From: Vombatus ursinus
Taxonomy: Eukaryota > Chordata > Mammalia > Diprotodontia > Vombatidae
NCBI RefSeq assembly: GCF_900497805.2
Contig: NW_020945064.1
Coordinates: 3,612,187-3,676,186 of the forward strand
DNA length: 64,000 bases
Direction: 5' to 3'
Shown: positions 23,547-34,234 of the stretch, one piece after another
Numbering within the stretch: the first letter of the stretch is position 1
Layout: every line of letters starts with the position of its first letter
Made by a program: the position numbers and the translations under genes
Notes under the pieces: model-generated
The model's database searches: none
Seen by the model: the letters and a program-made list of their open reading frames with translations, nothing else
Told to the model about the DNA's origin: nothing

Positions 23547-23705
23547 GGGGGCAGCTAGGTGGCACAGTGGATAGAGCACGGGCCCTGGAGTCAGGAGGAC
23601 CTGAGTTCAAGACCAGCCTCAAACCAGACACTTGACACTTACTATCTGTATGACCATGGGCAAGTCACGTAACCCCAATTGCCTCACACACACACTCAAA
23701 AAACC
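23547..23705 (+). mobile_element. WSINE1-type SINE
   Basis: Head GGGGCAGCTAGGTGGCACAG, CORE, and an end with a short CACACACACAC run. Imperfect duplications AAGGCCCTTTCTA and AAGTCTTTTCTA flank it. Confidence 0.88.
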
Positions 23706-24216
23706 CAAAAGTCTTTTCTACCTCTGAATCATAAAATATTTATGTATATTAGGAAATAGTTTCTAGATCTACAGACTTTCTCTGAGTATATGTGAATATA
23801 TTATTTTATGCATTTTAGGTAGAGGAATCTGACTTACGTATTTCACCAAGATGGAATGAAATTATAGGTGACAAAGTTTCTTTTCTAGCTAACAATAGCC
23901 ATAGAATCTAGGACAATTGTAGTACACAAGAAAGTGGTAAAACATGCTAGTACTTATTAACTTCTGTCATGAAAGCATAAGTCAATTGTGGTGTCAGTTT
24001 CCTATCTGAAAACTACAATCAAAAGCACCACCTCTCAAACACAAGCTAAGTTGTCATTTTTCGCATTGTGTTTCACAAGAAAGGATGCAGCTAGGACATA
24101 AATCAGGAAAGAACTCTTTAAATCTCCAATTCAGAAACATTTTTGGGTGAATTTGGAAGAAAGAAGATGTATAATTCAACTCATTTTGATTCCAAAGAAA
24201 AGAATCTAATCCACTT

Positions 24217-24219
<3 letters not shown>

Positions 24220-24254
<35 letters not shown>
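24220..24254. repeat. (CA)n microsatellite
   Basis: About 17 CA units followed by a T run. Confidence 0.95.
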
Positions 24255-24255
<1 letters not shown>

Positions 24256-24334
24256 TTTTTTTTGGTCTTCTTGGAAAGTTCTCAACTGTAACCAATACTA
24301 ACCACTGCAGAATTGTAGTCACTGAGATAACACA

Positions 24335-24450
24335 ATATGATGACCTTAGATAAGACACTTATACCCTCTGGGCCTCAGCTTCCTCATTTATAAGATAAAG
24401 GGGTAGACTTAATACTCTCAAATTGTCCTTCCAAAACTAAATGCTATGAG
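24335..24450 (+). mobile_element. MIR fragment
   Basis: TAGATAAGACACTTATACCC, GGCCTCAGCTTCCTCATTTA and TAAGATAAAGGGGTAGACTTA, the MIR CORE 3' half. Confidence 0.65.
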
Positions 24451-24654
24451 TGATTTATTTTTTATACTGTGAGAACAAATTTCTTGTTACTGAGGTTTGA
24501 TCTCTGAAATTTCAAGAGCCTGTCCATTCTCAGTTCCTAATGTTCAATTAAAAAATAATTTATTTTATTTTAATTCATTGTTTTTCATGATTCCTAACTG
24601 TAATACTTTTAAATTATTTTAAGGTTATATAATAATGTTATATATAACTTTATA

Positions 24655-25090
24655 TGTAGACAACTAGATATTGCAGTGAATAGAGCATGGGCCTTGGAAT
24701 CAGGAAGACCTTAATTCAAATTCCTCCTCAGATACTTACTAGTTGTGTGAGCCTGGGCAAGTCATATAACTTCTATTTGCCTCAGTTTCCTCATCTGAAA
24801 AAATGAATAAAAATAACCCTACTGGGGCAGTTAGGTGGCGTAGTGGATAGAGCACCAGCCCTGGAGTCAGGAGGACCTGAGTTCAAATGTGACCTCAGAC
24901 ACATAACACTCATTAGCAAGTCACTGAACCCCAATTGCCGCACCAAAAAAATAAAACAAAACAAAACAAAAAAAAACACCTACCTGATAGGGTTATTATG
25001 AGGATCACATGAATTAATACATGTACGGCACTTTGCAAATCTTAAGGCATGATATAAATGCTAGCTATCATTATCATCATCATCATCATT
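24655..25090 (+). mobile_element. THER1/MIR SINE split by a younger SINE
   Basis: The first part (to about 24,823) has the head, CORE and CCTCAGTTTCCTCATCTG. The second part (from about 24,977) has ACCTACCTGATAGGGTTATT, ATGAGGATCACATGA and a final AATGCTAGCTATCATTATC. The WSINE1-type SINE at 24,824-24,976 sits between. Confidence 0.82.
24824..24976 (+). mobile_element. WSINE1-type SINE, nested
   Basis: GGGGCAGTTAGGTGGCGTAG head, a shortened CORE and an A-rich AAAACAAAACAAAAC tail. Nested in a THER1/MIR copy. Confidence 0.88.
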
Positions 25091-25189
25091 ATCATCATTA
25101 TTACCTGAAGACCCGCTCAATATCAATTACTTTTTTACTCATGATAGGCCAATCTTTCTTACATCCCAATTTTCACTCTCATGGAAGAC

Positions 25190-25315
25190 CATGAAAAGAT
25201 AAGAGCAGAAGAAAACAGATGTAAAAGGACACTGAGTCCAACCCCTTATTTTACAGAAGAGAAAACTGAAGCACAAAAATTACATGATTTGCTGAGGATT
25301 ACACAGCTAATAATT
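25190..25315 (-). mobile_element. MIR fragment
   Basis: GAGTCCAACCCCTTATTTTA, CAGAAGAGAAAACTGAAGC and GAGGATTACACAGCTAATAA, reverse-strand MIR. Confidence 0.65.
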
Positions 25316-25380
25316 CTAGTGTTTCCCTCCCCTTAATTGTAGTGCTTTCCCTATTAATTCTCTCCAATTTACCACATAGT

Positions 25381-25462
25381 TTTATATATATATATATATA
25401 TATATGCATATATATGTGTATGTGCATATGTATATGTGTATATATATATACATACATATATC
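25381..25462. repeat. (TA)n/(TATG)n microsatellite
   Basis: TA repeats passing into TATATGTGTA/TATGTGCATA-type repeats. Confidence 0.9.
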
Positions 25463-25469
25463 ATTTATA

Positions 25470-25612
25470 TATAGTTGTTTGCATGTTGTCTCTCGCATTA
25501 GATTGAGTTCCTCAAGAGCAGGGTCTGTCCTTGCCTTTCTTTATCTCCCCAGCACTTAGCACAGTACCTGGTACATAATAGGCTCTCAATAAATGTTTAT
25601 TGACTGATTAAT
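25470..25612 (+). mobile_element. L2 3' end
   Basis: TTGTTTGCATGTTGTCTCTC, GAGCAGGGTCTGTCCTTGCC, CCCCAGCACTTAGCACAGTA and CTCAATAAATGTTTATTGA, the L2 3' end. Confidence 0.88.
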
Positions 25613-25614
25613 AA

Positions 25615-25697
25615 TTACTTGAGGCAGGATTTGAACTGAAGTCTTTTTTCCTGATTCCAAGTCCAATATTCTAGCTACAGCACCCCACCTAGCTAGG
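25615..25697 (-). mobile_element. SINE fragment (CORE-SINE head)
   Basis: GAGGCAGGATTTGAACTGAAG through CACCCCACCTAGCTAGG, the reverse complement of a SINE head. Confidence 0.65.
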
Positions 25698-25794
25698 ATA
25701 CAAGCAGTCCCACCTGCTAGTTTTTCTCCATTCACCTGGCAGGAGATAATTTCCTGTGGAAAGGCATCCTTATGATATTTAAACAGGTCTAAAC

Positions 25795-26035
25795 AAGATA
25801 GAGTTTGGGGCCTGAAGTTAGGAAGACTCATCTTACTGAGGTCAAATCTGGCATCAGACACTCGCTGGCTGTGTGAACCTGGGCAAGTCATTTAACCTTG
25901 TTTGCCTCAGTTTCCTCATATGTCAAATGAGCTGGAGAAGGAAATGGCACACCATTCCAGTATCTTTATTGAGAAAATTTCAAATGGGGTCACAAAGAGT
26001 CGGATACGACCGAAAAACAACTGAACAACAACAAA
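25795..26035 (+). mobile_element. MAR1 CORE-SINE
   Basis: CORE TGGCTGTGTGAACCTGGGCA, GAGCTGGAGAAGGAAATGGC and an end with GAGTCGGATACGACCGAAAA and an ACAACAACAA tail. Confidence 0.88.
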
Positions 26036-26254
26036 CCAAGAGAGTGCAGGGGAAGGTAAGTGGTGGAGGTGGAAGTGTTCATTTTACTAAGGTGATATTA
26101 TAACCTCTTTCACTGCCCCAGGAAAGTGGGTCAATTTCTTCTTTAATTCTAATCTATAACTCATATTTGCCTAGGGCTTGAATGGTTACAAAGTGCTTTC
26201 CTAAGACTAACAGGCAAATATAGGTCACTGTGAAAGGAAACAGTGGAGGAGCTA

Positions 26255-26960
26255 ATCAATGAACCAATCAATCAGCATTTATTAAGTGTGTACTACATAT
26301 TGTCCAGGCACTAGGCTAGGCCCTTGCAATACAAAGAGAAAAATGAAATAACCCCTGACCCTCAAAAAGTTGCATTATATGTATGTATAAAATTATTTAT
26401 AAGATACAAATAAAATAAATACAATTTACCAATTTACCATTGGGAAGCGGGGAGGGATAGGAGCAGCTAGGAAGATTAGGAAGAGTCCCAAGTAGAAGTT
26501 GACATTCAGGTGACCTTCAAGATAACTAGGGATTCTGAGCAGTAAAGGGAATGTATTCCAAGCATGCGGGACAGCCTGAACAAAAGCCAGGAGACAGGAA
26601 ATGGAATGCTGTGTGAGGAAAGCCAAGAAAGCTAGTTTGACTATAGTGTAGAGGAATAGTATATGGACTGTTTGTGCCTGACCTATGGTAGAGCCTTCCG
26701 AGCTCATATTGGTCTGATCAACCACAGTCAGACACACTGTAACTTGCCTCTAATATAGTGATGTCATTTTGGTCCTCTTCAAGAATGAAGGACAATAACC
26801 AACCAACCACCAAGAGGAACAGTGCACGAACTGTAGCAATAGATAATATGGCTGGCAGGGTAGACTGAAGGTAGGTTGTCAAAGGCTTTAAATGCCAAAT
26901 AGAGGAGTTTGCACTTAACTCTAAACGCGCCTCAGTGAAGATAAACCTGAAGGTCATACT
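26255..26960 (-). mobile_element. L2, 3' half, with a nested MAR4-like SINE
   Basis: In plus-strand order: AGCATTTATTAAGTGTGTAC, TGTCCAGGCACTAGGCTAGG, GGGACAGCCTGAACAAAAGC, then (after the SINE) GGCTTTAAATGCCAAATAGA. Reverse complement of L2 ORF2-3' UTR. Confidence 0.82.
26655..26815 (-). mobile_element. MAR4-like SINE inserted in L2
   Basis: TCATATTGGTCTGATCAACC, AGTGATGTCATTTTGGTCCT and GAATGAAGGACAATAACCAA, related in reverse to the copy at 32,065. The family name is uncertain. Confidence 0.65.
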
Positions 26961-27169
26961 AAAGTTACCATACTGCTCAGCATGGTTATGTTAATGGTCA
27001 TCACTAAACTATCTCATTTTTTTTCTCTAGGTGGAATAATCCCCATATATCTAGCTTCTAGTCTACTATCTAGATCCAATCTTCTGAACTTATTTTTATC
27101 TTCATTTTAATGATGTTCCCCATGTCCCTCTCCAAAACTATCCTTCTCTAAACTATACAGAGATATTTA

Positions 27170-27250
27170 GTGATAATAATAACAATAGTGATAACAATAA
27201 TAATAGAAATACTAATTATAGCAATAGTAACAATAATAACCAATAATAAT
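27170..27250. repeat. (AAT)n/(AAC)n-rich tract
   Basis: Imperfect AATAAT/AACAAT repeats next to the MIR. Confidence 0.8.
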
Positions 27251-27490
27251 AACAGTATCATTTATGTACTACTTTAAGTTTTGTAAAATACTTTACAAAT
27301 ATTATTTCATTTGCTCCTCACAACCACCCTGGAAGGGAGATGCTATTATTATCCTCATTTTACAGGTGAGGAAACTGAGGCATATAGAAGCTATGATCTG
27401 CCTCAGGTCACACAGCTACGTAGAGGCCAGATTTAAAGTCAGATCTTCCTGACTCTGGGAAAGCATTGTATCTACTGCACCACTTAGTTG
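27251..27490 (-). mobile_element. MIR/THER1 SINE
   Basis: TATCATTTATGTACTACTTT, CTCACAACCACCCTGGAAG, TCATTTTACAGGTGAGGAAAC and TCACACAGCTACGTAGAGGCC, in reverse. Confidence 0.85.
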
Positions 27491-28254
27491 CTTCAACACA
27501 GGGGAATAGGGAGAAGAATCATTGGTGGGACCCACGTGCTGTAAGTGGTGTTTCCCATGAGTATAAAAGAGACCACAAATCCTTGCCCTTCCTAACATCT
27601 GGGTTCCTGAATTGGGTCAGGTTGATATTGTCCTCCTGCCTTTCTATAAGCAGACCTGGATAAATTGAATAACACAACTCAACTGTTCTGAGATAAAATG
27701 GGGGATAGAGAGACAATCCAGGAGGAAACCTAGATGGGTTCAAAGAGCACTCATCTGAATAGTATGAGTCAAATCAACAAGTCATTGTTTGATCTATGTG
27801 CCAGGCACTGCAGGTGCCCAAAACTATGTCCTTCCTCTGCAAAGAAACTTACCATGTGAAATTTGGAGATTAGGAGTATACAAAAGAAGGCTTAAGAATA
27901 AGGAAAAAGTGAGATTTGGGGCGGGGGGGCTAGAAAATTATTCTGAGATTTGTCTCATTTGGTTCAGTTTAAAGAGATGGTCCCCTGGGAAAAGGGATGA
28001 GTACCATCTGGTGGAAGAAAACCAAACTGCATAGAGTAACTGGCAGAGAAAGACTTGAGGGGCAGAAAACTGATGAGAAATGAGCAGTTATTTCTCACCT
28101 CCATATTCCCCCAGCACCCGAAGAAGAATTGAACTGTGGAAAGCGGTGGATCAATAAGTGAGCAACAGGAAAACAACAAGCATATGGTGAAATGTGCAAC
28201 CACCAACAGATAAGATCACTGATGGAGAAAAGCAATTGTTAACACCTACTGAGA

Positions 28255-28440
28255 ATAGCACCATCACTGGAGACAAAGGAGATCTAGTCCAACCAACCTC
28301 TTCATCCTAAAGATGGGGAAACTGAGGCCCAGAAAAACTAAATGACTTGCCCAACATCACAGTTAGTAAGCCTCAGAAACAGGATTTCAACATAGGTTCT
28401 CTGACTGCTGGTGTTCTTTCCGTTTTGTGACAATACCTCA
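28255..28440 (-). mobile_element. MIR
   Basis: TAGTCCAACCAACCTCTTCA, GATGGGGAAACTGAGGCCCAG, GACTTGCCCAACATCACAG and GTTCTCTGACTGCTGGTG. Confidence 0.8.
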
Positions 28441-28454
28441 AAACTGCTGGCTTC

Positions 28455-28628
28455 GGGGCAGCTAGGTGGCACAGTGGATACAGCACCAGCCCTGAAGCCA
28501 GGAGTACCTGAGTTCAAATCCATCCTCAGACCAAACGCTTGACACTTAATAGCTGTGCGACCCTGGGCAAGTCACTTAACCCCAATTGCCTAAAAACAAA
28601 AAACAAAAAACAAAAAACAAACAAACAA
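28455..28628 (+). mobile_element. WSINE1-type SINE
   Basis: Full-length with a CAAAAAACAAAAAA tail between perfect 15-bp duplications AAAACTGCTGGCTTC (28440-28454 and 28629-28643). Confidence 0.94.
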
Positions 28629-28769
28629 AAAACTGCTGGCTTCACGAATCCCAGCACTGACAGAACAGCCCTGAAGGGAACAGACTCACTCATTCCCAAT
28701 CGGAGTCCTACTCAGAGCCATACTTTAAATCACTGGGGTTTTGTAGTTTTCTGGGAGAGTCAAGTAAAG

Positions 28770-29090
28770 TCAAGAAATGTTTATTAAAGACCTACTATGT
28801 GCCCAGTACTGTGCTAAGCCTGGAGAATACAAAGAAAGGCAAAAAACAAAAACAAAAAACCATCCTTGCCCTCAAGGAGCTTATAATCTAATGGAGGAAA
28901 CAACATGCAAACAACTATGTATGAACAAGATTTGTGCACAACATAAATTGGAGATAATCTCAGAGGGAAAGCACTAACTTTAAGGGAGACTAGAAAAGTC
29001 TTCTTGGAGAAGGGGGAATTTTAGCACAGACTTCAGAGAAGCCTGGGAGTGAAGAGTAGGAGGGAGAGAATTCCAGACTTGGAGGACAGC
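28770..29090 (-). mobile_element. L2 3' half
   Basis: AATGTTTATTAAAGACCTAC, GTGCCCAGTACTGTGCTAAG, CTTGCCCTCAAGGAGCTTAT and GAATTCCAGACTTGGAGGAC. Confidence 0.85.
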
Positions 29091-29094
29091 CAGT

Positions 29095-29335
29095 GATGAA
29101 AATAATAGTAGCTAGAATTTATATTGGTCTTTTAGGTTTACAAAGTGCTTTACAGATATTATTTCATTTTATCCTCACAACAGCCCTGGGAGGTAGATAC
29201 TATTCTTTTCACCACTTTGCATATTAGAAAACTGAGGCAGGCAGAGAGTGGTTTGCTCCGGGTCACACACCAACTAAGTGTCTGAAACTGGATTGAGATC
29301 TGAGTTCTTCTTGATGTCAGATCCATTGTGATATC
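29095..29335 (-). mobile_element. MIR/THER1 SINE
   Basis: TTTACAAAGTGCTTTACAGAT, ATCCTCACAACAGCCCTGGG, GAAAACTGAGGCAGGCAGAG and GGTCACACACCAACTAAGT. Confidence 0.82.
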
Positions 29336-29339
29336 TCAA

Positions 29340-29999
29340 TGTCAACAGTGAAGATACACAAAGTGGAGAAATGGAGTGTCATGTGTCAGGAACAAGAAGG
29401 CCAGTGTCCCTGGAATCTAGAATACAAATACATGGAAGTCAATAAGGTACCAGAAGACTGGAAAAGTAGGAGGGGGCTAGGATATAAAGGGCTCCTAAAA
29501 CCAGGTTTCCTTGATAGGACTCACATTTCAGATGCTTGATCTATTTGTATCCATTACCTATTCAACAAAACTCATTCTTTTGAGCCTTGTTAGCCTGTGT
29601 GCTCATAAGGAGAGCTGGTGACTACCTTTGGGGAGTACCAAACACTGAATTTCCTAGATAAGCTGAGAAGTCTAAGAGTGACCATCTGGAGAAAAAGCAC
29701 TTGGGTTTGAAAACTGTTATACTTCTCAGTGCTTTAGCTTTGTCTGCTACAAATTGTATTACAATATTTGCTTCTTCTGGTTCTTGAAATTTCTGCTTGT
29801 CAACAATATCAATTCAATTCAATTCAGAAAACTGAACACCTGCTTGAAAACAGCGTTGAAGAGACAGACATATGTATATGTATATACATAAAAGTACAAA
29901 CTGGAGGGCATATGGGGATTGTGAGAAAAACATGTAAAATGAGTGTGTAAAGCATCAGCCCGTGGGAAAAAAAATCTCCGTCATCCAAGGAATGAAGCT
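29340..29999. other. No gene; probable degraded L2-like sequence on the left
   Basis: No exon support. The stretch 29,340-29,480 may continue the L2-type repeat. The remainder is unassigned. Confidence 0.4.
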
Positions 30000-31050
30000 A
30001 TTTTACAATGATGGATTGAAGTCTATTATTTTCAGCTTGAAAGTACTCCTTTTCTTTTCTTTTTTGATATTAGAACAATTCATTTAGGAGGGCCCTCTGA
30101 GCAATTTAGCTGCAGTAAATGCTAAGAATTCCAAAGATGGCCCCCTCCTCCAATAAGTCTGTTGTTATCCTGAATCTGGCCTTGCTGATGCTTTCATGGC
30201 TCTCCAAAGGTACCTGCAGCTGGGGTTAAAGCTGCTGCTTGAGTTTTGCATGGATTAGGATCAAAGGATTTCTTGAGGTTCTGGATTCATTTGAAATGGA
30301 TTAAAATGGATAATTAAAAAAAAAAAAACAGAGGAGAGAAAAACTTGTAATCCTTCCACCCTGGCACAGGAATCAGAGAAATCCCAGCCTACGGTAACAA
30401 ACAAGTCTTGACCCACTCCCTGGTCCAGTAATCTTGTGGTCAGAGCTCTGATTTCACTCCTCGCTCCCCTTTTATGATCTGTGTTTCTGATAAGGTACCT
30501 CAGTGAGGCAGACTCTACAATTCTCTCTTCTCTGCTTGCAAACACAAGCCCAAGGGTGTGCTGCAAATGGAGTTCTCTCTCTACGTGCTCTTTCCCCAGA
30601 TGTTTTCAGCTCCTGCTCTGCCAACAGTCCTTTACTGCTGCATTCCAACAAATTAGCCATGTGACAGATTATTTTTAACTTCAATAGAATTGCTCCCTCT
30701 CTTTTAATATATTGTGCTTGTCCCACATTCCCTCGGTGAAAAGGGCACAATCGGCTACTTCTGAGAACTTTTAATTACTCCCAATTGTTTGGAAAACCTC
30801 TTAGAAGCCTGAAAATAACATTTCTTTCTCCCTTCCCCCTCCTGCCTGACCTTTCCTTCATTTTTTTTTATTAGTCAGTTTTTTTTAATGCAAACCCAGT
30901 CTTCTGCTCGGTGCCATATCTTCCAAGGGTGAGCAAGGAAATGGTTTGTACCCCTAGTGGAGATCATTGTGCTCCTCATTTCTTTCTCCCTCTTCCCATC
31001 ATAATACTTACTCTCAGCTTAGTTTAGGTTTGGGGGCAGTAGTATTTTAA
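30000..31050. other. Unique, repeat-free segment; candidate conserved non-coding sequence
   Basis: About 1 kb with no SINE, LINE or LTR content that I can recognise, moderate G+C and several homeodomain-like AATTA cores (for example TTTTAATTACTCCCAATTG near 30,770). Frames are short and show no known protein. Regulatory function is inference. Confidence 0.35.
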
Positions 31051-31104
31051 GTTGGGCCCCAAAAGTATCAGGCCTTTTGGTTACTCCTCTCTCTGACTTA
31101 GAAA

Positions 31105-31330
31105 AGATATCATGGTCAGTAAGTCAGCTCCCCAGAAGTGCCTACTATGTGCCTGGCATCATGCTAATTGTTAAGGATACAAAAAGAGGCAAAAGAAAGT
31201 CCCTGCCCTTGAGAAGTAAACAATCTAATGGGGGAGAAATAAGCAAACAAATATATGTGGTTAACAATACACATATAAGTATATGTACACACACACATAC
31301 AACCATATGTGTGTATGTATAGCGTTAAAA
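31105..31330 (-). mobile_element. L2 3' end
   Basis: GTGCCTACTATGTGCCTGGC, AAAGTCCCTGCCCTTGAGAA, TAATGGGGGAGAAATAAGC and an ATATGTG-rich end. Confidence 0.82.
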
Positions 31331-31403
31331 AATTCCATCTTTGCCACCCTGCTTCCCTGACAGTGGCAAAAACAACATGTTTTAAAAGTAGTTTTTAAAA
31401 GTA

Positions 31404-31682
31404 GCCCCAGAATGCTAGCACAGGCCTATAATCCCCGCTGCCAGGGAGACTGAGTTTTACATGTCAGTGGACTCAGCCAGTCAGGTAACTGCATTAAGTT
31501 CTGCAACAATATGGTAAGTCTCCAGGAGCGAAGGAGCCCACCAGGTTGATTAACAGAGGAGGAAACCTATCCAGGTCAGAAACAGAGAAGGTCAAAGCTC
31601 TCATTCCAATTAGTAGTAGGATTGACCCATAAGTGGCCCCTTCCCCTCTATTCTGGATGGGGAGATAGGGAGACCCAGTCTC
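31404..31682 (+). pseudogene. 7SL RNA (SRP RNA) retropseudogene, near full length
   Basis: Follows 7SL RNA from end to end: GGCCTATAATCCCC, CAGGGAGACTGAG, AACTGCATTAAGTTCTGCAA (for GTCCGCACTAAGTTCGGCAT), CAATATGGTAAGTCTCCAGG, CCACCAGGTTGATTAACAG, TATCCAGGTCAGAAACAGAG, AAGGTCAAAGCTC, TTAGTAGTAGGATTGACCCA (for ATCAGTAGTGGGATCGCGCC), and a final GGGAGACCCAGTCTC with an A-rich tail. AAAAGTA-like sequence occurs at both sides. Many substitutions make it a dead retrocopy; it is longer and better preserved than the copy at 21 kb. Confidence 0.9.
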
Positions 31683-31860
31683 AAGGAAAAAAAAGTATAA
31701 GAGGGTGGGGTTGTTGCATGCCTAGACCACAAAAAATGGTATCATCTACATGGGAGACAAGAAAATCGGAGTATGAGTGGACATCCTGCATTAATGTCCC
31801 ATGAGTTGGGAGCAGCCTTTTTCCATTGGCTATGTAGCCTGACCCGTCTGCATCTTCCTT

Positions 31861-32011
31861 TTTTTTTTTTAAATTAGGTAATCAGGGTTAAGTGACTTGC
31901 CCAGGGTCACACAGCTAGTACTGTCAAGTGTTCGGTCTGAGGCCAGATCTGAACTCAGGTCCTCCTGACTTCAGGGCCCGTGCTCTATCCACTGTGCCAC
32001 CTCGCTGCCCC
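31861..32011 (-). mobile_element. WSINE1-type SINE
   Basis: Begins with a T run (reverse A tail), GGTTAAGTGACTTGCCCAGG, and ends CACCTCGCTGCCCC. TCTGCATCTT flanks both sides. Confidence 0.93.
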
Positions 32012-32064
32012 AAGCCATCTGCATCTTTAAAACTACCTGATTAAAGCACAGTTTAGTTCTTTGT

Positions 32065-32260
32065 CTAAGGATTGCTGTTGTTGTTGTTGTTTGTCCTTGG
32101 TTCTCAAAGAGGACCTTGATATCAGGAAGGTGATATCACCTTCATCAAGTCGGGACTTGAGGATGAATTGTATTTAAGTGAGGGAGGGCTAGTCAGCCTC
32201 ACTTTCTCCTTCGGAGTCATCTGGGTCCAGTGACAAGATATAGATCAGGAAGACTAGAGA
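32065..32260 (+). mobile_element. MAR4-like SINE
   Basis: TTGTTGTTGTTGTTTGTCCTT, CTCAAAGAGGACCTTGATAT, ATTTAAGTGAGGGAGGGCTA and GTCCAGTGACAAGATATAG. Similar in reverse to the copy at 26,655. Family name uncertain. Confidence 0.7.
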
Positions 32261-32549
32261 GAGATGACCCCCTTCTAGGGATAGACTTATTCACTGAAAG
32301 CAGTATGTGGTAAGGTGGGGAGGGCCTAAAGTACACCTTCCCCACCCTTTTAGGTCATGTGACCCTAAGGTTTGAGGGTTTGGTTTGTTTCATTTACCCT
32401 TCTCAGTTCTAGGTTCAAGGAGCCGAGTTCTCCATCTGGGAGCTTCAGCCATGAGGTGTTACAGCCAGCCCAGCAGGGGTGTCCTGAGAAACCAAAGTCC
32501 TGGGATGCTAGTCTAGGGAGTTTTAGACTTGAAGGTGGTGGGACTAATG

Positions 32550-32808
32550 TTTTTTGTTGTCTTTTCCTTTTCAGCCACGTTTTACTCTGTGACCCCATTT
32601 GACGTTTTCTTGGCAGAGATACTGGAGTGGTTTGCCATTTCCCTCTCCAGCTTATTTTACAGATAAGAAAACTGAGGCAAACAGGGTGAAGTGACTTGCC
32701 CAGGATCACATGGCTAGTAAGCTTCTGAGGCCAGATTTGAAACTCAGGAAGATGAGTCTTCTCCACTCCAGGCTCACCACTGTATCCATAGAGTCACCCA
32801 GCTGCCCC
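32550..32808 (-). mobile_element. MAR1 CORE-SINE
   Basis: Reverse tail TGACCCCATTTGACGTTTTC, TACTGGAGTGGTTTGCCATT, CORE reverse GTGACTTGCCCAGGATCACA and an end CACCCAGCTGCCCC. Confidence 0.88.
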
Positions 32809-32811
32809 TTA

Positions 32812-32985
32812 ATAGTTGCTGTTATTATCACCACTTTACAATTGAGGAAACTGAGGTAGATAGAAGTTTTTAAATGACTTCACCTGAGTCACATGCTAGT
32901 AAGTATCTGAGGTTGAGCTTGAACTCAGGTCTTTCTGACTCCAGGACCATTGCTCTGTGCATTATGGCATCACCTAGTTCCCTCC
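32812..32985 (-). mobile_element. MIR
   Basis: CCACTTTACAATTGAGGAAAC, GAGTCACATGCTAGTAAGTA, CTTTCTGACTCCAGGACCAT and CATCACCTAGTTCCCT. Confidence 0.8.
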
Positions 32986-32999
32986 AAGGGATACAGAAT

Positions 33000-33616
33000 C
33001 TTTAGACTTCATAGACTATAAATACTCTTATCCACCTATTTCAGGAAGTGATAAAAAGTTTTCATAATGGGTGAAATACAATTTAGATAACTTAAACTAT
33101 AATCTATTTATAAACACATAAATAAAAGGAAAAGATACTTCTAAAAAAACAGAAGAATTAGAGTTTGATAGAAGGAGAAATTGACCTTAAACAAAATGAA
33201 GTTGACAGAATCTCCAAACACTTTCATTAATAAAAAATATTTAGAAAATTAAGTAATTCCAAAAAATTCATAGGGTCTAAATATAAATTTACATTTTAAG
33301 TATACTCCAAAGAAACAAGAAACAGAGCCACACGGTTGCAGCCCAGCTATGTGCAGAAACATATCTTTGCCATCTCTGCTCATACATTCAGAACTCAAGC
33401 GACTGGAAAAACAAAGTCGATAGTTTCCGAGAATATATTCATTGCATACAGGAATCAGATAGCTTTCTACATGTATTTCAGAACCCAATCTGTGTGACAA
33501 GATCCTATCAGACCCCAAAACCAATCAAGACCTGCATATGAGAACTTGGGTTTGAGGATAACCAGCTCCTGGTATGGTGCCCACTAACCCCACTAAAATT
33601 AAATAAAAACATAATT
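33000..33616. other. No gene recognised
   Basis: AT-rich, unassigned; no exon evidence on either strand. Confidence 0.45.
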
Positions 33617-33850
33617 ACTTCTAGGACAAGGGTTTTTAACCTGGTATCCATGGTCCTTTAGGAACTGTATATAAATTTCAAGAGATGTGTGAACTTGGAT
33701 GGGAAAAAAAATACATCATTATTTTCACTGTCTTATTTTCTTTTGTAATCCTATGTCATATATTTTGTATATTTAAAAACCTCATTCTGAGAAAGAGGTT
33801 CTTACCAAACTTCCAGTATGGTCCATGATACAAAAGGGGTCAAAAAGTTC
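33617..33850. mobile_element. Non-autonomous DNA transposon with inverted ends (copy 1)
   Basis: Left end GGGTTTTTAACCTGG, inner GTGTGAACTTGGATGGGAAAA and AGAGGTTCTTACCAAACTTCC, and a right end near CAAAAGGGGTCAAAAAG. Collinear with the copy 390 bp downstream and, on the other strand, with 39,755-40,135. Family not named. Confidence 0.5.
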
Positions 33851-34007
33851 AGATGTATGATAAAATACACAGTCCAGAATGACAAGCTGAATTTAACGAT
33901 GACATTTAAATGTCAAGTCCAATGTTTGGGTTCAAAAAAATGAACAAGAACAAAATGGCTAAACAAGACTATAGGAATTAAGAGTTGGAAGAGACCTTAG
34001 ATCATTT

Positions 34008-34222
34008 AACTTAGGAGTTCTTAACCTAGGATCTATGGAGAGATTTCAAGGGTTCTGTGGACTTGGGTGGGGGGAAAAATTCTATTTTCACCAACCTTTG
34101 GTTTCCTTTGTAATCCTATGTATTTTGTTTTATGCATTCAAAAATATAGCTCTAAGAAGTGGTCCATAGGTTTCACCAAACTGTTACCCAAAGGTTCCAC
34201 AACACAAAAAGTGTTAAGAATC
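34008..34222. mobile_element. Non-autonomous DNA transposon with inverted ends (copy 2)
   Basis: Left end GGAGTTCTTAACCTAGG and right end GTGTTAAGAATCCCC are inverted repeats. Shared interior with copy 1: TGTGGACTTGGGTGGG and GTCCATAGGTTTCACCAAACT. Confidence 0.55.
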
Positions 34223-34234
34223 CCCAATCTTGGA

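Noticed and set aside
24200-24260. CRISPR-like or tandem array from the regular CA repeat
   Set aside because: It is a plain dinucleotide microsatellite with no spacers, and this is a vertebrate nuclear sequence.
25873-26103. A 76-codon frame over 25,873-26,103
   Set aside because: It translates a MAR1 SINE; similar frames arise wherever these SINEs occur.
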